Made by a program: the position numbers and the translations under genes. A stretch of 64,000 nt of DNA from Halorubrum saccharovorum DSM 1137 (GTDB lineage Archaea > Halobacteriota > Halobacteria > Halobacteriales > Haloferacaceae): contig NZ_AOJE01000057.1 of NCBI RefSeq assembly GCF_000337915.1, forward strand, positions 16,719-80,718, in the 5' to 3' direction. Positions within the stretch are counted from its first letter, which is position 1. Each line of letters opens with the position of its first letter. Below the pieces are notes generated by a model, which was not told where the DNA came from, did not search any database, and was given only the letters and a program-made list of their open reading frames with translations. This document shows, one piece after another, positions 57,243 to 64,000 of this stretch.

Positions 57243-60200
57243 ATGCAAAACCCTCCAAAGGAATCTGAGGGGCCACATAATACTCCCCCAAACGAGCGCA
57301 AAAATATAGATGGAGAAATAGAAGATCCAGCAGACTTCATCGAGGAGATCGAAGCCAGTCAGGAGTATATCCAGATCACGCCGGTGCGGGAGGAGGTGAA
57401 TTCGGAGACAGTGACTCGGGAACTGTACGGCCTCCACCGGTACGGGACTGGGCGGAAACTCCCGCTGGACATGGAACTCCACATCGACAGCATCGAAGGC
57501 GTATCGAACTTCGAGTTCATCATCTACAAGCCGGAGGATGCGGCCCAGTTCAAGTTCTTCCTCGGACCGGGTGAACGTGGTGACGCGAACTGTGACCGCC
57601 TCGAGAGTACGACACGCTCGCAGTACCCAGAGAACTTCGAGTTCGACCGGAAGCAGTTCGACATCACGGAAGTCTTCGACGACGTCCCGCACATGGTTCG
57701 TTATGAGGGCGTCGAGGAATGTCGGAAGGATTGGATGACGGTTCTCACTCGCTTCGACACCGAGACTACCGAGCGTTCCCAACTCTCGAACCTGCTCGAG
57801 ACAATTATCCAAGCCGAGGGTGCTGTCCTCTTTCAGGTCGTGTTCGAGCCGCGTGCCAACTGGTCGCCGAAAGCCCAACGGCAGAAAGGCCGACTCAAGC
57901 GCGGTGTTCACACGACTGCTGGGATGGTTGTTCGAAGTGTCCTCGACGCAGTGCTGGGGGTCTCTGATGAAGAAAAACGCCAGCGGCATCGCGGAAATAC
58001 GCCTGAGGAAGTCGGTGGGACGATCATGGACTCGCAGGTCGATGGCCAGCGCGCTGGGCAGAGTCGCATGGCCCAAATCGACCTGAAGAACCCGAGCCAC
58101 ACGTACAACGTGTCGCTTCGTGCGGCAGCACAGTCCCAGCGGGTCGCCGAAAACCTACAGGACTCACTTAACCAGATGAGTGGGCAGTTCTACTCCGTCG
58201 ACGGGAAATACCTCGGGCAGAACGAGAACGAGTACAAGCGAATGCTGAACCACGGCATCACGTACTCGAACGGCTGGGAGATGATGACTCGCCGGAAGCC
58301 GATGCTCGTCTGTAACATTGAGGAGCTCGCCAGCTTCATCACGGTTCCATCCATCGACGCGCTCCCGAAGGCCAGCCGTGGCGGGACCGGCGGGAAACCG
58401 AAGGCGCAGTCTGCGCTGACCTCGCCGAACGAGGAAGTGTTCCGTGAGTTCTCGGAAGGGATGACCATCGGCCACGCGGTCACAGCCCTACGCGAGGATA
58501 CTGAGAATACGCAGGAAATCAGTGCGATCGAGAGCGTGAACGAGTGGTGGACGGAACTCAACAAGCGAGATGCGCTTGCACTCTCCGCCGGCGACCTGAC
58601 GCATCACTACATCCGCGCGGCGACAACTGGGAGTGGGAAGACGGTCGCGACCCTGAACGATATGCTCACAACACACGAGAGTCTGGAAGGGCCGACCATT
58701 CTCATCGACTCGAAGGGTGGGGAGATGTGTCGGAACTACCTGCGGTGCCACCGGACACTCTTCGGAGACCTCGAGGACGTCGAGTACCTGAAGGTGCCTG
58801 AGGAGGGCGGCAACATCCCCGGTATTCCGTTCTTCGACCTGCGGCCGCTGGTGCGCTCGGCTGGTCGTGAGCGTGAAACAGCCATCCAAGACATCATCGA
58901 CCACTACTTCCAGCTCCTGCGGTTCGTCCTCGGTCGAGACACGGTCGACCAAGCATTCGTCGCGAACGAAATCCTCACGAACCTCATCAAGGCGCTGTTC
59001 GACGAAAAGAACGGCTCCGATTACTTCACGGTCGGCGATCTCTTGGACGCCGCGCAGAACTTCCAGCACTACGGGCGCTCCATCGAAAACCTCGAGGAGA
59101 CCAGCCAGGAACAAATCGACAAGGCACTGCCACTGGTTGAAGACGAGCAGGTTCGCGGGTTCCTGAAGTCTCATCTGGAGAAGGAAGAGCGGCAGTTCAT
59201 GAACACGACGGACGCAGTCATGAACCGGATTCGGAAGCTCAAGGAGAGGGACTTCATCTGGGATATGCTGTCGTTCGAGATTCCTGAAGAGCATTGGAAC
59301 GACGAGAAAGGCTGGTACGAGCGAGCGGATGTTCCCATGCTGGACCTGAAGAACATCCTCAACGGAGACAAGGTTCTCCTGATCGACACCGGGAATCTCC
59401 ACGGGGAAAGCAGCGAGATATTCGCTGTGCTGTTCCTCTCCCACCTGTGGACGTCCGTGCAGTCGCTGTGGACGCCGAACGATGATGACTACATCGCGAA
59501 CGTCATCATCGAGGAGTCAGCGAACATCGCGCGGAACGAGATCGTCTACGACTCGCTGTTGCCGAAGGGCCGCGAGTTCAACCTGAGTCTCGGGCTCATC
59601 ATGCAGTATCCCGAGCAGGTCCTCGGCGAAGACCCACGCGGCAACCGGCGAGCGTACCAGGAAATCCTGAACAACGTCAACACGAAGATCATCGGGAACA
59701 TCGCGACCGACGATATGCTGGCGGACTCGCTGTTCCACGAAGATCTCGACACGGACGAGATCAAGGACAGAATCGCCGGTCTACGGCGTGGGGAATGGGT
59801 GGTGCAACTACCGTCGACGGGCTTCCACAAGCAGAAGCCAGAGATTCTCACGTTGAAACCGCTCCCGATTCCGCCGGGGCACAGCGAGGGGCCGTTCGAC
59901 GTGTCTGCGATGTCCGAATCGGTCAGGGCAGAGAGCCGCGAGCACCACACGCTCAACCGGGAGTCCGAGTACATCTCCTCGGCGGGGGCGGACTTCAGCG
60001 GTAGCAACTCCTCGGCTGACGATGAAGAAGAGGAGGTGGAGGTCGACGGCGAACTGGAGACTGAGCATGAGGCGTTCCTTGAACTCGTCTTCGACGCGCT
60101 GACGGACGGGGCGAAGAACTACAGTCTCAGCGAGCCGATGACACAGCTGCCGTTCAGCGATGCGGCGAAAGACCTCGACGATTGGGACTTCCTCGAGAAA

Positions 60201-60722
60201 GTCAATATCGGCCAAAACAAGGTCTACTACATCCCGACGAAAAAAGCCGAACTGTACGTCGACGGGAACTCACTGTCGCCGGATGAAGGTGGTGAGTTGG
60301 GTTATGAAAGTGCGGAACACCGTCTCGGAGCGAGGTTCGCAAGCACCTACTACGAACAGCAGGGTTACGATATTACGCTCTACGGCGACATCAACGACGG
60401 AGAAAACAAAACAGACGTCTTCTCGAAACCTACGAAACAGTCCCCAACTGACAGGAACAAGCTCGTCGAAGTCGAGATGACGCCAGAACACATCGGGCAC
60501 GTCCACGAGGACTACGAAGCCCTCAAAGAGGCCTACGGTGATATGGTCTGGGTCGTGGAGAACCACGACGCGCTCAAGACACTTCTCGAGAAACTCGGAG
60601 AGAAGGTCGACGATTTACCCTCCGGTCGAAGCGACAACATCGAGAAGATTAACGAACAACTCAATGACGAAGGCGTCGCGGAAGTCCACACGCTGAACTC
60701 GCTTCGGAAGCAGATTGAGTAA
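57243..60722 (+). CDS. HerA/coupling-protein-like ATPase with winged helix and nuclease-like tail
   Basis: The 1159-residue protein has a long N-terminal region and a Walker A motif TTGSGKT near residue 460. It has VIIEESANIAR near residue 755 as Walker B, and an extended ATPase core as in HerA, VirB4 and TraD-type proteins. From about residue 940 a winged helix (FLELVFDALTDGAKNYSLSEP) is followed by KTDVFS...NKLVEVEM, which resembles a PD-(D/E)XK-type core. It may move DNA in conjugation or plasmid maintenance. An AT-rich stretch upstream (about 57170-57230) is the likely promoter. Confidence 0.75.
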   Translation: MQNPPKESEGPHNTPPNERKNIDGEIEDPADFIEEIEASQEYIQITPVREEVNSETVTRELYGLHRYGTGRKLPLDMELHIDSIEGVSNFEFIIYKPEDAAQFKFFLGPGERGDANCDRLESTTRSQYPENFEFDRKQFDITEVFDDVPHMVRYEGVEECRKDWMTVLTRFDTETTERSQLSNLLETIIQAEGAVLFQVVFEPRANWSPKAQRQKGRLKRGVHTTAGMVVRSVLDAVLGVSDEEKRQRHRGNTPEEVGGTIMDSQVDGQRAGQSRMAQIDLKNPSHTYNVSLRAAAQSQRVAENLQDSLNQMSGQFYSVDGKYLGQNENEYKRMLNHGITYSNGWEMMTRRKPMLVCNIEELASFITVPSIDALPKASRGGTGGKPKAQSALTSPNEEVFREFSEGMTIGHAVTALREDTENTQEISAIESVNEWWTELNKRDALALSAGDLTHHYIRAATTGSGKTVATLNDMLTTHESLEGPTILIDSKGGEMCRNYLRCHRTLFGDLEDVEYLKVPEEGGNIPGIPFFDLRPLVRSAGRERETAIQDIIDHYFQLLRFVLGRDTVDQAFVANEILTNLIKALFDEKNGSDYFTVGDLLDAAQNFQHYGRSIENLEETSQEQIDKALPLVEDEQVRGFLKSHLEKEERQFMNTTDAVMNRIRKLKERDFIWDMLSFEIPEEHWNDEKGWYERADVPMLDLKNILNGDKVLLIDTGNLHGESSEIFAVLFLSHLWTSVQSLWTPNDDDYIANVIIEESANIARNEIVYDSLLPKGREFNLSLGLIMQYPEQVLGEDPRGNRRAYQEILNNVNTKIIGNIATDDMLADSLFHEDLDTDEIKDRIAGLRRGEWVVQLPSTGFHKQKPEILTLKPLPIPPGHSEGPFDVSAMSESVRAESREHHTLNRESEYISSAGADFSGSNSSADDEEEEVEVDGELETEHEAFLELVFDALTDGAKNYSLSEPMTQLPFSDAAKDLDDWDFLEKVNIGQNKVYYIPTKKAELYVDGNSLSPDEGGELGYESAEHRLGARFASTYYEQQGYDITLYGDINDGENKTDVFSKPTKQSPTDRNKLVEVEMTPEHIGHVHEDYEALKEAYGDMVWVVENHDALKTLLEKLGEKVDDLPSGRSDNIEKINEQLNDEGVAEVHTLNSLRKQIE

Positions 60723-60909
60723 GGACTTTTTCTGGTTCTGAGCTACTAACTTTCCCACCAATTCCCAACAGCTTTCTCTCGCCTGACGCCGGAGACTCTT
60801 CCAGTAGACCTCGAAACCGCCCCCAAATAGGCTCTTGCACGGGTAGCTCGTAGCCCCTAGTGTACGGGAAAAACATCAGCCAGCCTCCTGCGAAAGAACT
60901 TCTGGGAAA

Positions 60910-61492
60910 ATGGCAGAAGACAGAGCGGCAAGTAGCGGTGACGACAGCAATCGACCAGAACAACCAACAGGGGAGTCAGAATCTCCCCCGAGCAACTCCG
61001 CTGAGCCCGACAATACTTCCGAGGATTCTGCACAGGGTGACGAGTTCATCGACGAAATCTCGGACTTGCTCAGTGGCGAAAGGTTCGGTGTTTTCCACGG
61101 GCGTGAGTTCATATACGCTTTGGGAGAACGGCCAGCTCGCACCAAACTTGACGGTGTCCAAGCAGTACCTCAAGGGGAAAGAGGCCGTCATCCTGGCGTA
61201 CAACGAAGACGACAACGAAATCGCGATCATTCCGCTAGAGGAAGACTACGACCGAACGGACGTCTACTCGCTCCAGTGGAACGATGACCGCGTCTCCATG
61301 TCGGTGAGCGGGTTCCTCAAGCAGAACAACATCAAGCCAGACCAGACGATTCGGTATCCGCCGGAGTGGGACGAAGACATCGGCAGCGAACAGGTTCCAG
61401 GTGCGCTCGTCATTGACCTCGACCAAGAGGGTGAGGTCTCTCCGGCAGCGAACGACGGATCGGACGAGGAAGCTGGCGAAGCCGAAGCGTAA
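60910..61492 (+). pseudogene. Acidic protein gene with a one-base frameshift
   Basis: One frame starts MAEDRAASSGDDSNRPEQPT and runs to GERFGVFHG. The adjacent frame then continues VSSYTLWENGQLAPNLTVSK to KQNNIKPDQTIRYPPEWDED and a stop at 61492. Removing one G from the GGG at 61099-61101 joins them into about 193 residues. It follows the ATPase gene at a 187-bp gap. It could be a real pseudogene, a sequencing error or programmed slippage. Confidence 0.6.
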
Positions 61493-61940
61493 CCAGAGTC
61501 GTTGGACTGGCTCCACAGTTCGGCCGGCATCTGCTCGAACTACGTGGACGCGAAGCTCAGCGACACTCCACAACAGGCATTCTTTTCGGACACGTCAGTA
61601 TCTCGGGTACCGGTAGCCACCGCACCGCCATAGCCGTCAACCGAGCCTTGGCACGCGACCGCTGGTGCCTCCCACCCCCGGCGTTTTCGCAATCTTCGCA
61701 GAATCTACCCGCGATCTACTCGCAGTCTTCGCAGATTTTGTTCGCACCGGTTGGGGAACGTCTCCGCTTCGGCATACACACGACAAACCTCGGGGGCTCG
61801 TCGATACCACGTAGTTGGTGGCGCGCTCCTCGCGTGAGCATGAGACTGAACCAGTACCAGCCGTCGATCGAACTCCGAACCTCCCCGGACAACACCACCC
61901 ATATCAAGATTATTATATTAACGGCAGTCAGAACACGCTC
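61493..61940. other. Gene-free stretch before the iteron-like array
   Basis: I see no convincing gene. Apart from the imperfect direct repeat the sequence is ordinary in composition. It joins the ATPase operon to the array and may be part of an origin or partition region. Confidence 0.4.
61687..61740. repeat. Imperfect direct repeat of TCGCAATCTTCGCAGAATCT
   Basis: Two copies about 31 bp apart read CGCAATCTTCGCAGAATCT and CGCAGTCTTCGCAGATTTT. They lie at the start of the gene-free region that also holds the iteron-like array. Confidence 0.5.
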
Positions 61941-62402
61941 TAATTACCAGACAGCGGCCGAATCATCGAAGTATCTCATTAGATGTGTAATTACCGGACG
62001 CACCCCCAGTTTGGATGGTTTCTCATTACACTCGAAGCCCGATCGGTGACTGCCCCGAGCCAAGCCGTAATTACAGGACGGCGTCCGATTTGCGCCCGTT
62101 CCTAATCAAATGGCTAATTACACGACGGGATGCGGATTACTGGGGGTTCGTGATTACCGGGATTTTCGGCATCTACCCGCGACGACAACAGCTGTAATTA
62201 CAGGACGGCGGCAGGATTGGCACACCCACTCATTAGATGGCTAATTACGGGACGGCTGCGGGGTTCGGGGTGGTCGTAACAACCCATCAACCAGCGGCTC
62301 AGACCACCCCTAATTACCAGATAGCGGGCGAATCCAGCCCACCCATATTATCTTATGCGTTTGAGCCTACATTACCACTAATTACGGTACGGCGGCAGGA
62401 TT
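61941..62402. repeat. Iteron-like array of eight TAATTAC-GACGGCG sites
   Basis: Sites start at 61941, 61988, 62068, 62115, 62195, 62242, 62311 and 62379. Each reads TAATTACnnGACGGCG-like followed by a GC-rich bit and GATT or AATC. The first six are spaced 47, 80, 47, 80 and 47 bp, then 69 and 68. The sequence between sites has diverged, yet the spacing is fixed. The second member of each 47-bp pair follows TCATTAGATGGC or a close variant. The array lies in a 2-kb region with few genes and is a good candidate for an origin, partition site or other protein array. Confidence 0.8.
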
Positions 62403-62906
62403 AACGGGGCCAGGTCATAACCTGAAAGGGTCGAAATCGGGCGTCGATGTTCAGTCACGTCCTCAGATTGATTCATAGAGCCTATACAGCCCTTTCGTCC
62501 CATTGTCGATGACCAGCCGAAATTACACAATTAGGGTTCAGGGGAGTTGAAGTTCCAGTGGGTAGTCGCGTGGCGGACGATTCAGGCAGAGCCGAGGGGC
62601 CGGCGGCGGAGAGAGGGGGAGGGAGAGAGCGGATAGAGAGAGGACTACCAGATTGTTGATACTGGAGTGGAACCCTGGGGGAGCGCACGGGTGGAGACAG
62701 ACTTGGAGCGACTCGAGGCGACGGGGGTCGAGGAGCGTTGGCGGCGGAGTGTGTCTTGGCGAGGTCGGCGACGTCGATGGGCGAGGACTTGGACTGGGTC
62801 CAGGGCATCGAGAGGCGGCCGGGCGAATTCGGATGGCTGGCGATGGACGTCGTCTGGCGAGGGGGCGGCATCTCGAGGAGATCGTCTGGCGAGCAGCGCG
62901 GCGAGG

Positions 62907-63138
62907 GGAGTCGTCTGGTGAGTCCGATCTCCTCAAGAACGCCGGGCATTCCCGAGAGCAAATTCACGGCGACGCGGTAGGATTTGGCCAGCTCGATGCG
63001 GAGTGCATGCACGGTGAGCATCGCCCATTCTGCGAACCCGCCTCCCCCTTCGGGGTCGGCGGGTTCGTCCGGATTAGCGACAACTGATTTAGCCTTAGCC
63101 ACCGTAACACGCGTGAAGAGACGGATTTCGGATGTCAC
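62907..63138 (-). pseudogene. N-terminal remnant of an IS5-family-like transposase
   Basis: The ORF from 63138 starts MTSEIRLFTRVTVAKAKSVV. Its first 77 residues match the opening of haloarchaeal IS5-type transposases as I remember them (EGGGGFAEWAMLTVHALRIE, PGVLEEIGLTR). After that the reading is Pro/Ser-rich and unrelated, so the gene is cut. The remaining ORF to 62482 is not a protein I would keep. Confidence 0.55.
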
Positions 63139-63154
63139 ACCGATCTGTCTCTTC
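63115..63154. repeat. Inverted repeat GAAGAGACGGAT / ATCTGTCTCTTC
   Basis: Twelve-base arms with one mismatch lie around the start of the transposase remnant. It may be part of that element's end or an operator. Confidence 0.5.
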
Positions 63155-63683
63155 GCTTTCTACGGCAATAACGCAGTCGTAGCCGTTGCGTCTAGCGAAA
63201 CTACAGAGCCAAAAATTCTATTTTTATTAGTGGTTCAGAACGATTCGGACAGTTCCTTTGTGGTGACTTCTCTGATAGCCGACTACCGTATTGCAGGGTG
63301 TTGTTCGGTTATCTGGCGAATTACTGGTCCAGTTGTCACAACTCCGACTGGGCGTACGATATGATTTTCTCGCCAAATCACGAATTGAAATGTCAAACTG
63401 ATTTTGTGAGTGTGGTTATTATGCTCGTCTCCAAATCGCATGGAGTGTATTGAATTTATATTAAGTATACAGTATCACTAGATAAGAGGCCTGAGTGCGG
63501 GTGATTCTATTTCGCAGAGGGTTGGAAATTTTGGCTAAAATTCCGGCCATTAGTGGTCTCTGGAAAGATCTATGGCAGATTACAGCCCAATCTAAATAAA
63601 TAACTGAAGATACCCTTCAATCAATTGGAATATGAAGAAAATATTATAATAATTCGGCTCTGACTACTAATTAGAACGATAAC
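63155..63683. other. AT-rich gene-free stretch
   Basis: About 530 bp of low GC with no convincing gene. It probably holds the promoter of the downstream HTH gene. The drop in GC relative to the rest of the window suggests recent acquisition. Confidence 0.45.
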
Positions 63684-64000
63684 ATGGAACCAGATGACCC
63701 ACGACAACAGACCCTTCAGATGAATCGTAAAATCTGGGTTTGGGATACAGCCGAAAACCTACGAGAAATGTATTGGGGCAACGGAATGACCCTCAAAGAC
63801 ATCGCAACGAAGGTGGGAGTTTCGATAACAACGGTCCACCGGCGAATGAAAGACCGCAAAGTTCCAACTCGAGGCCCCGGACCATGGACCAGACGCAGTA
63901 CCTTCCGGACGAATACTGATGGCAACGAGGAAGCGTCCGGATCACACAGATCAGTCGACATCCATCAACTAGTTATGGTCGCTGAGCATGGCACCAAAGC
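63684..64000 (+). CDS. HTH protein, probable HNH homing endonuclease, runs off the window
   Basis: An open frame from ATG at 63684 continues to the last base. It has a helix-turn-helix (MTLKDIATKVGVSITTVHRR) and later VDIHQLVMVAEHGTKA. That string resembles the start of HNH domains in haloarchaeal HTH-HNH endonucleases (VHQLLAVAEYG). The nuclease core would lie beyond the window. The assignment is therefore tentative. Confidence 0.6.
   Translation, partial: MEPDDPRQQTLQMNRKIWVWDTAENLREMYWGNGMTLKDIATKVGVSITTVHRRMKDRKVPTRGPGPWTRRSTFRTNTDGNEEASGSHRSVDIHQLVMVAEHGTK

Noticed and set aside
61941-62402. CRISPR array
   Set aside because: Repeats are degenerate, spacers differ in a fixed 47/80 pattern rather than a constant length, and no cas gene is nearby.
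62482-62906. The rest of the 218-codon ORF after the transposase remnant
   Set aside because: The reading becomes Pro/Ser-rich and the opposite strand is equally open; no transposase motifs continue.

Overview
The window looks like an accessory plasmid or megaplasmid segment of a halophilic archaeon (Halobacteria). The proteins are strongly acidic, GC is high except in a few islands, and many gene families are haloarchaeal: TFB paralogues, a Bat-type HTH regulator, HalOD1, Tat lipoproteins, a PGF-CTERM-like anchor, IS1341-type TnpB with a DUF2080-like partner, and a PhiH1-repressor-like winged helix. I saw no rRNA, tRNA, ribosomal protein or core metabolic genes.

Layout. 1-2.3 kb: an IS-like end, a small secreted protein and an HNH protein with five homing-endonuclease-associated repeats. 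2.3-9.4 kb: a metal and oxidative stress island with a CopZ-like HMA protein, a P1B ATPase (YPC motif), an ArsR-like regulator, a NiCoT/RcnA permease, NikR, mercuric reductase, an HxlR-type regulator and a peroxiredoxin. Most pairs are divergent around dyad operators. 9.4-15 kb: plasmid housekeeping and defence genes (a gene broken by an in-frame TAG, a zinc finger plus HNH module, a membrane-anchored Mrr-like nuclease, winged-helix proteins). 15-19.7 kb: secreted and membrane proteins. 19.8-32.7 kb: TnpB elements, a Zn/Cd-type P1B ATPase with its Bat-like regulator, many short plasmid proteins and a possible TumE-like toxin-antitoxin pair, ending in a TFB gene split by a TnpB element. 32.9-37.2 kb: a low-GC four-gene operon with overlapping or touching genes, encoding a membrane protein, an unknown zinc protein, a YwgA/Panacea-like protein and an SMC-like ATPase. 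This is the best candidate for an undescribed, defence-like system. 37.7-46.1 kb: Tat lipoproteins, a second HNH plus zinc finger module, an OB-fold protein, a very GC-rich non-coding kilobase and PQQ-type beta-propellers. 46.9-48.6 kb: nested elements with IS6-like ends that carry small membrane or secreted protein genes and no transposase. 48.8-57 kb: TFB, more TnpB elements, HalOD1, a PIN-type toxin-antitoxin pair and repeats. 57.2-64 kb: a large HerA/coupling-protein-like ATPase, a frameshifted partner gene, a gene-free region with iteron-like sites phased at 47 and 80 bp, a transposase remnant and the start of an HTH (probably HNH) gene that runs off the window.

Two themes cut across regions. 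First, at least a dozen unrelated minus-strand genes are preceded by the same kind of dyad: a T-rich TATA-like stretch, a GC stem of variable sequence, and a loop containing ATGGGTG or AGGGGTG. Second, the region is heavily reshaped by small mobile DNA. Several genes are split or frameshifted, and several unrelated genes share flanking sequence as cassettes would.
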